From positions 1 through 64,000 of the forward strand of contig URRB01000013.1 of the NCBI GenBank assembly GCA_900550195.1: a DNA stretch of 64,000 nt, written 5' to 3'. Of the stretch, positions 15,941-24,718 are shown piece by piece (the first letter of the stretch is position 1; each line of letters starts with the position of its first letter). Under the pieces are notes generated by a model that ran no database searches, was not told the origin of the DNA, and was given only the letters and a program-made list of their open reading frames with translations. A program made the translations under genes and the position numbers. The stretch comes from an uncultured Collinsella sp. (GTDB lineage: Bacteria > Actinomycetota > Coriobacteriia > Coriobacteriales > Coriobacteriaceae).

Positions 15941-18900
15941 ATGAAAGCGAATTCAGACAAATCTAAGCAGAGTAAAAAAGCGACGCGCCGTGTACTGGCA
16001 GGCGTTTTGTGCGGAGCCTCCGTGTTGAGCCTGGTACTGTCGCTCGTCGTGCCCCCGATCTCGCAGGCTATTGCCAACGACGCCCAGACAGATTCTACCG
16101 AGGAAACTGTGATGGGGGGGGGTTCCTCAAGTGAGTCCGCTGCTGTAGATAACACCAGCGAGGATGCCGAAAACCAGAATAGCGACGAGACCAATGGCGG
16201 CGAGGCTGGCTCTTCAAATAGTGCTGAGCAGGCTCAGAGTGCGAATGCGGCTTCAGCGAGAGCGACGGCCACCGTGGAGAAGGGAATTTATGTTCCCACG
16301 TCTATCGGTATCGGTACGAATATCGATATCTCCACCCCCGATCCCGGCGTGGCCACCTACGTCGGCCGCGACATGTACATCGGTGGTAAGCCGAGCAACA
16401 CTAGCAATCTTGGTGCGAATAACGCTCCCACCGGCTCATACGCCGCTGAGGCGGAGGGCCTTACCGTGGTCCGTGGCAAGCTTGCCATGAATCCTGTCAA
16501 AGAGAGCTGGCCCTATCAATCAATTGGTGCTGGTTTCCGCTTTGGCACCGTTGGTTTTGGTTCCCAGTTCCGTCCTGTCGCCGGCAGCACCGTGCTTGCG
16601 GTGGCCGGAATTAAAAGTGCGATCACCAATATGAGCGTTGGTTATAGCGGCGACTCGCCGGAGACGACTACCGTTGGCGCTTGGAACAAAGGCGCTTGGG
16701 TCGGACAGCAGAAATCTTCTGAGGGCGCGACTCCTTCCGGCTTTGCCTACACTGCGCAGATCGCAGGTCCCATCACATACTGGTGCGGTAACAATGAACG
16801 CCAATCCGTGGTGACAACGCAGGGTAATTGGTACGAGGGCAAGAACTCTCAGGAAAGCAACCTGTTCAAACCAACTGTTGATTTGACTAATGTCAACAAT
16901 AACAATTATTCGAGCTACAACGGTGAAGATGGATACCTCTCGAAGCTATCGAAACAGCTCAACTCGTTTGCAATTAACGGCAAGGTGAATGCCGAAGGCT
17001 TTGCAGAGCCTAAAAGCGAGTACGACATCAACAAGTACAATAACGACGGAACAAGCTATAAACTCAAATTCGATGGTGAAAACAAGTCTGTTTCCGGTGC
17101 GCTTGATACCAGAATTCCGAACGATACGATTTGCAACAAAGAGCGACTCATCACCTTTACCGGCGATGGAACTTCTATGCAACAGGTCTTCACCATCCCC
17201 GGATCCGAGCTCTCCAACTTGAAGGGTAACCTCTACTACCGCGGCGTCGACTTCAAGTTTGAAGGAATTCCCGAGGGTGCCTCCGTTATCGTGAACGTAA
17301 CGGGAGATGATCCTATCGAGTTCCACAACGGCTGGCGCTTTTGGTGGGGCGATACAGAAATATCTCGCGGTTACGAGAAACAGTACGCCAATCAACCCCT
17401 TGACGCGAAATACTCGCTGGCCTCCCAGTCCATCATGTGGAACTTCGTCGAAACCAAGAGCCTCACCATCCGTGGTGGCATTGCGGGCGAGGGCAGAAGC
17501 GACTGGGGCTATGGCGGCGATGCAACCAATGCCAAGTGGACCGACGATGACCCTGCCGCTGCTATGCTCGGATCGATTCTCGTTCCCAACGGAAGCTTCG
17601 ACGACCATGTGACCACCAACGGTCGTGTGTACGTGGGCGTCGATTTCTCAATGAACAGCCCGAAGGTTGCCGCAAAATTTGGTGAGGGAAATTCAGCTTC
17701 CGTCATCGACATGGATCAGGAGCGTCACAACTTCCCGTGGTCTGGGTCGTATACGCCCGACGGCTCCTCCATTGCATGGAGCAAGGTCGACGCTGCGGAT
17801 GGCGCTACGCTGCTTCCCGGTTCCTCGTGGACGATATACGGCACTGTCGATGATGCCAAGAACGGGAGTAATCCCATCGTTACGGTAACGGATGGCGCTG
17901 CCAACGATTACGCTTCTACTGATGGCGAGCTTCAGTTCAACTATTTGAACCAGAAGGCCGATCCGAGTAAGGAGATCTCGAGTTCTAATCCGGCATTCAT
18001 CTATTACATCAAAGAGGTGACGGCGCCGGAGGGTTACAAGGTTTCGGACAAGATCTACTACGCCACCATGAACAATACTGGCGAGAAGCCGAACTATGTT
18101 GAGGGTTACGTGGACGGGAACGACAAAAAAGTTCCGTTCGAGAATAACCCCACGGGTGCTATCGCCAACACCAAGATTACCGGTACGGTGTCTTGGACCA
18201 AGGTGAAGGAGAACGACACGACGCATACTCCGCTGCCAGGTTCTGAGTGGGCGCTTACCAAGATCAAGGATGCCGATGACACCGTGATCGCGGGCACTGC
18301 GGCCCTGGCGGTCGTCGATAACGACGCCAATGCCGGGCAAGCAAGTGATAAGTGGGGAGACAGCGACCTTTCAGACGGTAAGTTCACGCTCGAGGGTCTG
18401 CTGCCGGGCACGTACAGGCTTGTTGAGACCCAGGCTCCGTTTGGCTACGAGAAGAACTCGACGGTTTACGAGTTCACGGTGTCCAGCACGAACGGCTCCG
18501 TTGCGTGGACCGAGGGCAAGAAACCGACGATTGACGGGAGCAACGTCTATATCTCCGACTCGTGCTCCGTTACGTCCGTGAAAATCCCGGTGATTAAGTC
18601 CGTCCGTAATGCGGACTGGCCGAAGGATTCCAGCGGTAAATACGTTGCGTTCGACTTCAGCATTGAGGCTACGGGGCCAAATAAGGATAGCGCGCCTAAG
18701 CCTGACTCGAAGACTATTTCCGTCGCTCCCGCAGACTCCACCAAGGTCAACGACATCGAGGCATCTTTTGGCGAAATCTCGTTCTCCAAAGAGCAACTCG
18801 TCACGAACGACGCTTCGAACCCGACTGGCGCCGAGACCTATACCTACACGGTGAAGGAGGTCGCGCCTGCCACCGATGCCATCGACAAGCTCCGCTACTC

Positions 18901-19246
18901 CAAGGCCGAGTACCAGGTGGCCGTCACGGTGAAGGCTGACATGGACAAGACGACCGGCAAGTACTCCGGCCTCATCACCTCCACCACGGTCACCCAGATG
19001 AAGGACGACATGGGCAACGCCCTGGGCGAGAACGGGCGGGGCATCGAAGTCCCATCCGCCGGCGCGGGCCCAACCGCCATTCCCGCCTCCACCTTCACCA
19101 ACACCTACTCCACCTCTTTGCCCCTTTCTGGTATGTCGGGCGTCACTCTGACGTACCTTGCCGGCGCGGCGGTGCTTTGCGCTGCTGCAGCCTGGATGCA
19201 CATTCGTCGCAAGGCGAATGCGAAGGGAGGTGAGCGTCGTGAATAA
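15941..19246 (+). CDS. Large sortase-anchored surface protein, probable pilus tip adhesin
   Basis: A 1101-aa secreted protein. The signal peptide occupies residues 1 to about 43 (basic start, hydrophobic GVLCGASVLSLVLSLVV). A Ser/Glu/Asn-rich linker follows, then a domain like the choice-of-anchor A family (APTGSYAAEAEGL, IMWNFVE, GSILVPNGSF) to about residue 590. Two SpaA/Cna-B repeats have E-box-like ends (IKEVTAPEGY, LVETQAPFGY), and a further pilin-type isopeptide domain lies at about 880-1050. The C-terminus is LPLSG, a hydrophobic helix and RRK. Codons MGGG near residue 58 are encoded by a run of nine G (16114-16122), a slippage hotspot. It is first in the pilus operon and overlaps the next gene by 8 bp. 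The tip role is inferred from size and order. Confidence 0.82.
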   Translation: MKANSDKSKQSKKATRRVLAGVLCGASVLSLVLSLVVPPISQAIANDAQTDSTEETVMGGGSSSESAAVDNTSEDAENQNSDETNGGEAGSSNSAEQAQSANAASARATATVEKGIYVPTSIGIGTNIDISTPDPGVATYVGRDMYIGGKPSNTSNLGANNAPTGSYAAEAEGLTVVRGKLAMNPVKESWPYQSIGAGFRFGTVGFGSQFRPVAGSTVLAVAGIKSAITNMSVGYSGDSPETTTVGAWNKGAWVGQQKSSEGATPSGFAYTAQIAGPITYWCGNNERQSVVTTQGNWYEGKNSQESNLFKPTVDLTNVNNNNYSSYNGEDGYLSKLSKQLNSFAINGKVNAEGFAEPKSEYDINKYNNDGTSYKLKFDGENKSVSGALDTRIPNDTICNKERLITFTGDGTSMQQVFTIPGSELSNLKGNLYYRGVDFKFEGIPEGASVIVNVTGDDPIEFHNGWRFWWGDTEISRGYEKQYANQPLDAKYSLASQSIMWNFVETKSLTIRGGIAGEGRSDWGYGGDATNAKWTDDDPAAAMLGSILVPNGSFDDHVTTNGRVYVGVDFSMNSPKVAAKFGEGNSASVIDMDQERHNFPWSGSYTPDGSSIAWSKVDAADGATLLPGSSWTIYGTVDDAKNGSNPIVTVTDGAANDYASTDGELQFNYLNQKADPSKEISSSNPAFIYYIKEVTAPEGYKVSDKIYYATMNNTGEKPNYVEGYVDGNDKKVPFENNPTGAIANTKITGTVSWTKVKENDTTHTPLPGSEWALTKIKDADDTVIAGTAALAVVDNDANAGQASDKWGDSDLSDGKFTLEGLLPGTYRLVETQAPFGYEKNSTVYEFTVSSTNGSVAWTEGKKPTIDGSNVYISDSCSVTSVKIPVIKSVRNADWPKDSSGKYVAFDFSIEATGPNKDSAPKPDSKTISVAPADSTKVNDIEASFGEISFSKEQLVTNDASNPTGAETYTYTVKEVAPATDAIDKLRYSKAEYQVAVTVKADMDKTTGKYSGLITSTTVTQMKDDMGNALGENGRGIEVPSAGAGPTAIPASTFTNTYSTSLPLSGMSGVTLTYLAGAAVLCAAAAWMHIRRKANAKGGERRE

Positions 19247-20906
19247 GAAAGTTTGCTCCTTCCCGATCTTGTTTGCGCTGCTTGCCCTCGTGGTCGGCAC
19301 CTGCGCGGTTGTGTTCCCCGCTTCCGCGCAGGCCGCGCCGACCTCGACCGGTTCCATCACGGTGAGCGGCACCGTGGCGAGCAGCTACGACGCCTACCAG
19401 ATCTTTAGCGCCAACGTCGTCGACGGCGACAGCGACGCCAAGACCGCCACCGACCTCGCCTGGGCAAGCGACGCCGTGCGTGACGCCGTCCTGCCCGTGC
19501 TGCACAGCGCCGGCATGCCCAATTCCCAGACCACCGCGCAGGAAGCTGCCGAGTGGCTCAACACCGATTCCCACCTTACGAGCGCGCTGAGCGCACAGCT
19601 CGCTCGTTCCCTCCAGAGCTCTGGCGCCGTGTTCGCGGCCCTTAACGCGGGCACGGAGGCCAAGCTGCCCTGCGGCTACTGGCTCATCGTCGCCGACGAC
19701 GACGCCATCGCCCAGAACGAGGCCGGTACCGCGCCGATTATGGCCCTGGTGGGCGGCAGCGCCGTCACCGTCAAGCCCAAGGCCGCGACGCCCAAGGTGT
19801 CCAAGCACGTGCTGGAGGACAGCACCGCCGCCTGGCAGAAGGCCGCCGACGCCACGGTCGTCGACGACCTGTACTGGCGCCTCTCAGCCACGGTTCCGGC
19901 GGGGCTTTCCGCCTACGACACCTACACGGTGCAGTTCGTCGACACCATGAGCGCGGGGCTCGACCCCTCCAGGGTGGCCGCGAGCATGCGCGTGTACGTG
20001 GCAGCGGGCGCGGACGGCGGTTTCGACGCCGTTTCGACCGGTAAGGACGGCCGCGCCGGCACCGAGCCCGCGAAGGGCTGGACCGATATCACGGCCCAGT
20101 GCGCCACCAAGGTAGCGGCGGACGGGACCTTCACCGTGCGCACCGGCGACCTGATCGCCGCGCTCGGCGGGGCCGACGCCTTCACCGCGGGCGTCCGCGT
20201 GGTCGCCGTGTACAACGCACCGCTCAACAGCGCGTGCAACCACGGCATCGCGAAGGGCAACCCCAACGAGGTCTACCTGCGCTACCCGCGCTCCCCCTTT
20301 GCCGATCAGTCCGGCGACGCCGGCTTCACCCACACGCCGAGCGATGACGCGTGCGCCTACACCTGGGATCTCGCGCTCACCAAGCGCGGCAGCGACGGCG
20401 ACAAGCCGCTTGCCGGGGCGGTCCTGAGCATCGCCGACGACCGCGGTCGCACACTGGCGGCCGATGGCACGTGGGATGCGGAGGGCAAGGCCACCGTCAC
20501 CACGGGCGAGGACGGCCGCGTGACCGTCTCGGGCGTGGACTCGGGCAAGCTGGAGGTCCGCGAGCTCAAGGCGCCCAAGGGCTACACCGCCTTTGAGGGC
20601 GCGCGCTCCGTGACGGTCAAGGCCGAGGGCCTGGACGTCGACCAGGTGGCCGCCGCCAAGCCCAAGCTCACTATCACGGCCGAGTCGCCCCTGCGCGCCG
20701 ACAGCGCGGACGGGTCGACGGGCAGCCTGGAGGCGTCGCTCATCAACACGCCCACCGGCACGCCCCCTAGCATTACCACCGGAGGCTTTATGCCCTCGAC
20801 TGGCGATATGGCAATGTACGCCGCGGCCGCCGCAGCGGTCGCCGGAGCCGCGCTCATCGTGGTCGCGCTCCTGGTCAAGCGGGGAGGTGGCAGCCATAAA
20901 GAGTAG
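19239..20906 (+). CDS. Sortase-anchored minor/basal pilin
   Basis: A 555-aa secreted pilin subunit. It has a signal peptide (FALLALVVGTCAVVFPASAQA), a middle domain of the fimbrial isopeptide D2 type (AYDTYTVQFVDTMSAGLD), and one SpaA/Cna-B domain closing with LEVRELKAPKGY, whose Glu would form an isopeptide bond. The sorting signal is MPSTGD followed by an Ala-rich membrane helix and KRGGG. The GTG at 19239, preceded by GGGAGGTGAG, overlaps the end of the adhesin gene, so translation is coupled; the longer frame starting at 19158 is inside the previous gene. Because it has a different sorting motif (MPSTG against LPLTG), it may be the wall-anchoring base, but that is inference. Confidence 0.8.
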   Translation: MNKKVCSFPILFALLALVVGTCAVVFPASAQAAPTSTGSITVSGTVASSYDAYQIFSANVVDGDSDAKTATDLAWASDAVRDAVLPVLHSAGMPNSQTTAQEAAEWLNTDSHLTSALSAQLARSLQSSGAVFAALNAGTEAKLPCGYWLIVADDDAIAQNEAGTAPIMALVGGSAVTVKPKAATPKVSKHVLEDSTAAWQKAADATVVDDLYWRLSATVPAGLSAYDTYTVQFVDTMSAGLDPSRVAASMRVYVAAGADGGFDAVSTGKDGRAGTEPAKGWTDITAQCATKVAADGTFTVRTGDLIAALGGADAFTAGVRVVAVYNAPLNSACNHGIAKGNPNEVYLRYPRSPFADQSGDAGFTHTPSDDACAYTWDLALTKRGSDGDKPLAGAVLSIADDRGRTLAADGTWDAEGKATVTTGEDGRVTVSGVDSGKLEVRELKAPKGYTAFEGARSVTVKAEGLDVDQVAAAKPKLTITAESPLRADSADGSTGSLEASLINTPTGTPPSITTGGFMPSTGDMAMYAAAAAAVAGAALIVVALLVKRGGGSHKE

Positions 20907-21014
20907 CTGGCAGCCCCACAGAGAGCGGGGCGAGACGTAGCGAAGCAGATGCTAAGACACAGACAGATGATGACCGATCGAATGAGAATCAAACGGAAAA
21001 CGGAGGAAAAGAAG

Positions 21015-22694
21015 ATGAGCATGAACAAGAACATCGCACGCCTGGCAGTAACCGCCGGCCTCACGGCGGCGTTGAGCTTCGGCGGCGTCATGGCCCCGGT
21101 GACCATGGCGTTTGCTGAGGGCACGGATGGCTCGGTGACCATCAAGAACGTTGCTGGTAACGCTACCGAATTCGAGGGCTATCAGATTTTCAATGCCGAT
21201 GTCGCCGACGATGGAACCGTCAGCAACATTACGTGGGCAAACACTAATGTGCAGCATGCTGTCGTGAGCTTTATCCAGGCGGAGGACGAGTCCTATGTGG
21301 GAACGACCGCCCAGGACGCCGCGGACTGGATCACGAAAAAAGTGGGCGATGAGGGCAGCAGCGTGGCATTTAATTCCACTGCATATAAGATTGCTGCTGT
21401 CGTAGATGGCCTTGCTGACAAAAAGACAACGAATAATGGTGCTGCCTCTGGTCTCGCGCACGGTTACTGGCTCTTTGTGACCAAAGCCGACACCATTAAT
21501 GAGGGCGAGGCGGGTACTTCCCCCATCTTCACTGTCGTGGGAAGCACTCCCGTTAACGTCAGCGAGAAAACGGGCATTCCCACCGTCGAGAAGAAGATCG
21601 TGAGCGATGCCGACAGCAAGGAGCACGACGCAGCTGACTCCCAGATCGGCCAGGACGTGACGTACAACCTTTACGGCACCGTCGCAGAGAACTTCGACAA
21701 GTACGACACGTATTTCTATCAGTTCTCCGACAAGATTTCCAAGGGCCTGACGCTGCAGAAGGGCGCTAAGGTCTACCTGTATGAGAACAGGACTGACGCG
21801 AAGGGCGATCTCGCCCGCGCGAAGGGCACGGATATCACTGCGAATTTCAAGGAGGAAACGCCCGCCGAGGCTGCCGAAGACGGCAGCAAGACGACGACGT
21901 GGACCTGCGATAACCTGAAGACGGTCAGTGACGTCACTAAGGACTCCTACATCGTCGTCTCCTATAAGGCGCAAATCAACAAGGATGCGGTCGTCGCGGG
22001 CACCGAGGGTAACGAGAACACCGTGACGCTCAACTACTCCAATAACCCCATGACCAGCACGCGCGGCGAGACCCAGCCTGACACGGTCAAGGATTACACC
22101 TACGGCCTCAAGATCAACAAGGTTGACCTGGGTACCGAGGCAGCCCTCGACGGTGCCGAGTTCACCATTCAGGCCACTGGAGCGGACGACGACGCATCCA
22201 AGAGTTTGTATGTCCAGAAGGATGGTTCTCTTGGTTCTGATCCCTGGAAATTCGTGACTGCCAACGGCGGTGTCATCAAGGTCACCGGACTCGACGCCGG
22301 CACCTATACCGTCACGGAGGTTTCTGCCCCCTCTGGTTACGCTAAGGTCGACCCCTTCACCTTCGAGATCAAGCCGAGCATGAATGCCGATGATCCGGGT
22401 GCTGGTCTTACTGAGCTCAAGGGCGTACTTACGACTGACCAGGGCGGCAAGGTCATTGCCGGTATCACCGATGAGAATGCCGGCGATAACAATCTGACGG
22501 CGAAGCCTGGCTCCGTAAAGGACGAGGACGGCATCTTCAACATCACCGTTGGCGATACCAAGCAGGTTGGCCTCCCGCTGACCGGTCTTAACGGTGTGAC
22601 TTTCACTTGGATCGCTGGTGGTGCGGTGCTGTGCATCGGCGTGGCGCACCTCATCCGCAGCCGTAAGCAGGCTGAGGAGTCCGAGCAGGAGTAG
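21015..22694 (+). CDS. Major pilin, sortase substrate
   Basis: A 559-aa secreted pilin. It has a signal peptide (LAVTAGLTAALSFGGVMAPVTMAFA), an N-terminal domain parallel to the preceding pilin (EFEGYQIFNADVADDG), a D2-type isopeptide domain (FDKYDTYFYQFSDKISKGL), and a SpaA domain ending in YTVTEVSAPSGY. The C-terminus is LPLTG, a hydrophobic helix and RSRKQ. A lysine in TVEKKIVSDADS after the first domain is a candidate for sortase-made linkage. ATG 21015 is chosen for the CGGAGGA at 21000-21006. It resembles the preceding pilin in layout, suggesting duplication. A strong terminator follows. The major-subunit role is inferred from position and the clean LPLTG. Confidence 0.82.
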   Translation: MSMNKNIARLAVTAGLTAALSFGGVMAPVTMAFAEGTDGSVTIKNVAGNATEFEGYQIFNADVADDGTVSNITWANTNVQHAVVSFIQAEDESYVGTTAQDAADWITKKVGDEGSSVAFNSTAYKIAAVVDGLADKKTTNNGAASGLAHGYWLFVTKADTINEGEAGTSPIFTVVGSTPVNVSEKTGIPTVEKKIVSDADSKEHDAADSQIGQDVTYNLYGTVAENFDKYDTYFYQFSDKISKGLTLQKGAKVYLYENRTDAKGDLARAKGTDITANFKEETPAEAAEDGSKTTTWTCDNLKTVSDVTKDSYIVVSYKAQINKDAVVAGTEGNENTVTLNYSNNPMTSTRGETQPDTVKDYTYGLKINKVDLGTEAALDGAEFTIQATGADDDASKSLYVQKDGSLGSDPWKFVTANGGVIKVTGLDAGTYTVTEVSAPSGYAKVDPFTFEIKPSMNADDPGAGLTELKGVLTTDQGGKVIAGITDENAGDNNLTAKPGSVKDEDGIFNITVGDTKQVGLPLTGLNGVTFTWIAGGAVLCIGVAHLIRSRKQAEESEQE

Positions 22695-22795
22695 CGCTCA
22701 CTCACCCATCCCTTTGGCAGGTGGGATGTGATGGCCATGAGACTTGCGGACACTTTTCTCGTCCATCGACGTTCTTGCTTCGCCATTCTCTTTTC

Positions 22796-22832
22796 GGGGC
22801 AGACTCCAGTGCGGAGTCTGCCCCGTTCTTTT
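22796..22832 (+). terminator. Terminator after major pilin
   Basis: Perfect 12-bp stem (GGGGCAGACTCC and complement), 5-nt loop, then GTTCTTTTT. It lies 100 bp past the pilin stop and well before the sortase gene. Confidence 0.85.
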
Positions 22833-22976
22833 TGGACAACACAGGCAGCCTCCACCGTCCGATGCGGACTCATCCGTCATCGCGTTTTGACTCGTATGAG
22901 GTTCGGTTTAAGGTCCGTAGGCGCACGCGCGGTGCGGACGGTAGAAGGCATTTGCGCCACAATAAGCGCAAATAAG

Positions 22977-23006
22977 AATGCCCGGGGTTAGAGGCCCGGG
23001 CATTTA
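22977..23006 (+). terminator. Second hairpin before sortase gene
   Basis: AATGCCCGGG and CCCGGGCATT enclose a 7-nt loop region, followed by a short T-run (ATTT). It could stop residual read-through or, as the stem is symmetrical, act on the other strand. Confidence 0.5.
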
Positions 23007-23194
23007 ACAACACCGGAAACTGGTCGCCCGCGCTCCTAAGTACTTACGCGGGATGCGTCGTTTCCTATAGACATTGTATCCCGAATCTTTCTGTTGATCC
23101 GAGATATTTTGAAAATTCAAATACGGGCCCATGCCCGGCGTGGGGCCTGTTAATCGGCTATTATTTGTTTAGACATCATTGGAGGCGATGCACG

Positions 23195-24082
23195 GTGGTG
23201 AAGAGCGCCAAGCATTTAGAAAAGGCAAGCAAGCGCCGTCGCAAGCGGCTGCCTCGCTGGGCCGATCGGCTCATCACCATCGTCATCATCCTTATCGGCG
23301 TGGGCCTTATGACCTGGCCTTGGATCTTGGACCGGCTCGAGGCCTCGGGCGTGTTCAACCAGATCAGCACTGTGTCCAGCACCGTGGACGCGCTGTCTGC
23401 CGAGGAGCGCGAGCGCATCCTGCTCCAGGCTCGCTCCTTTAACGAGCAGCTGGCGGGCGAGGCCACCGAGCTTCCCGCCAACCAGATCGAACCCTACGCC
23501 CAGCAGCTCATCTTTGACCGCGACCCCATGATGAGCTGGGTCGAGATCCCCTCCATCGACGTGAGCATGCCCATCTACCACGGCACGAGCGAAGAAGTCC
23601 TTATGGCGGGCGTCGGCCACCTGGAGGGTACGAGCCTGCCGGTGGGCGGCACCTCGACGCACTGCGTGCTCACCGCGCACTCGGGCATGCGCAACCTGAG
23701 CATGTTCGACGACATCCATTCGCTGGAGCCCGGCGACCTGGTGCTGCTGCACACCATGAACAAGACGCTCGCCTACAAGATGGTGGACTCCGAGGTCGTG
23801 CTGCCCGAGGAGATGGAGTCACTGACCATCGAGCCCGGCGCCGACAAGGTGACGCTCGTCACCTGCACGCCCTATGGTGTGAACGACCACCGCCTGCTGG
23901 TGCATTGCGTGCGCACCAAGTACAGCAAGAAGGACGTCGACAAGCAAAAGTCGCTGGCCGGCCGCCACTGGGGCAAGCGCGAGTTCGCCGTGCTCATCGT
24001 GGTCGTGGCCATCCTGCTGTTGCTGCTGGACATCGTGATCCACGCGATCCGAAAACGCCGCAAGGCCAAGGCCTCGGCATAA
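23195..24082 (+). CDS. Class C (pilus) sortase
   Basis: A 295-aa membrane-anchored transpeptidase that would polymerise the three upstream pilins through their LPXTG-like signals. It has a basic N-terminus, one transmembrane segment (LITIVIILIGVGLMTWPW), the catalytic domain with WVEIPSIDVSMPIYHGT, His in LTAHSG, the active-site Cys in LVTCTPYG and the Arg in HRLLVHCVR, then a second C-terminal transmembrane segment, as is usual in class C. The GTG at 23195, 9 bases after GGAGG, is preferred over the TTG at 23165. Separation from the pilins by two terminators suggests separate or attenuated expression. Confidence 0.92.
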   Translation: MVKSAKHLEKASKRRRKRLPRWADRLITIVIILIGVGLMTWPWILDRLEASGVFNQISTVSSTVDALSAEERERILLQARSFNEQLAGEATELPANQIEPYAQQLIFDRDPMMSWVEIPSIDVSMPIYHGTSEEVLMAGVGHLEGTSLPVGGTSTHCVLTAHSGMRNLSMFDDIHSLEPGDLVLLHTMNKTLAYKMVDSEVVLPEEMESLTIEPGADKVTLVTCTPYGVNDHRLLVHCVRTKYSKKDVDKQKSLAGRHWGKREFAVLIVVVAILLLLLDIVIHAIRKRRKAKASA

Positions 24083-24096
24083 GACATTCTCCAGAA

Positions 24097-24129
24097 CCAC
24101 CACAAAGGGGACAGGCACCTTTGTGGTGG
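24097..24129. repeat. GGGNCAGG-core palindrome R5
   Basis: Perfect 11-bp arms (CCACCACAAAG and complement) around the core GGGACAGGCAC, 14 bp past the sortase stop and 12 bp before palindrome copy D. Confidence 0.85.
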
Positions 24130-24141
24130 CCGGGACTTCCA

Positions 24142-24203
24142 AACCATCACAACATTCGATGAAAATCGCGATTTTGACGAAAAGCGTCGAATGTTGTGAT
24201 GGT
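24142..24203. repeat. AACCATCACAACATTCGA palindrome, copy D
   Basis: Arms at 24142-24159 and 24187-24203; the centre is the same type as copy C (GAAAATCGCGATTTTG). The remaining spacer to gatC has only a TATACT (24366-24371) as a possible -10 without a convincing -35. Confidence 0.85.
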
Positions 24204-24406
24204 CTTCGTTGTGTGCGGCGCGGTTCTCGTTGCGGGCGGGACGGTTTTCGCTATGGACGGTGCGGTTTCGCTGCAGAACCGCCAGCCCGCCGCCTGCCAA
24301 CCGCCGCTCTCGTTACGTTTTCGCTGCATTTAGGTAAAGCGCCTGCTCCAAGTGGCGTTGCCTTGTATACTAGAGCGGTTTATCTGTTATGCGGAAGGGA
24401 GCGCCT

Positions 24407-24718
24407 ATGGCACTCAGCGAGAAAGACGTGCGCGGCATCGCCGAGTACGCAAAGATCGCACTGACCGATGACGAGCTCACCCAGATGACGTCTTACCTGA
24501 ACGACGCCGTCCAGATGCTCGAGCCCGTCTTGCAATATGACTTGCCCGACGTGGAGCCCACGTTCCATCCCATCGGAAGCCTGTCCAACGTGATGGGCGA
24601 TGACCTGCGCGAGCCCGAGCGCGACCTGCCGCTCGATGTTGCGCTCGAAAACGCTGGCAGCGCGCGCGACCGCTACTTCCGCGTGCCGTCCATTTTGGGA
24701 GAGGGGGAGAGCGAGTAA
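24407..24718 (+). CDS. gatC: Asp/Glu-tRNA amidotransferase subunit C
   Basis: A 103-aa small subunit that stabilises GatA against GatB in the complex converting misacylated Glu-tRNA(Gln) and Asp-tRNA(Asn) to the amidated forms. The family pattern is clear: LSEKDVRGIAEYAKIALTDDEL at the start, the P-T-FHPIGSLSNVM core and the RDRYFRVPSIL end. ATG 24407 is preceded by GGAAGGGA. Its stop overlaps the gatA start in TAATG. Confidence 0.95.
   Translation: MALSEKDVRGIAEYAKIALTDDELTQMTSYLNDAVQMLEPVLQYDLPDVEPTFHPIGSLSNVMGDDLREPERDLPLDVALENAGSARDRYFRVPSILGEGESE

Larger units (their letters stand above)
22695..23194. other. Spacer between major pilin and sortase
   Basis: 500 bp without a supported gene. 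It holds two hairpin terminators (listed) and, near 23145-23165, a TATTAT that might be the -10 of a sortase promoter, but no good -35 lies in front. Short frames here lack start signals and family resemblance. Confidence 0.5.

Noticed and set aside
20952..22649. 565-aa minus-strand frame opposite the major pilin gene
   Set aside because: Shadow; no start signal and the opposite strand has signal peptide, pilin domains and LPLTG.
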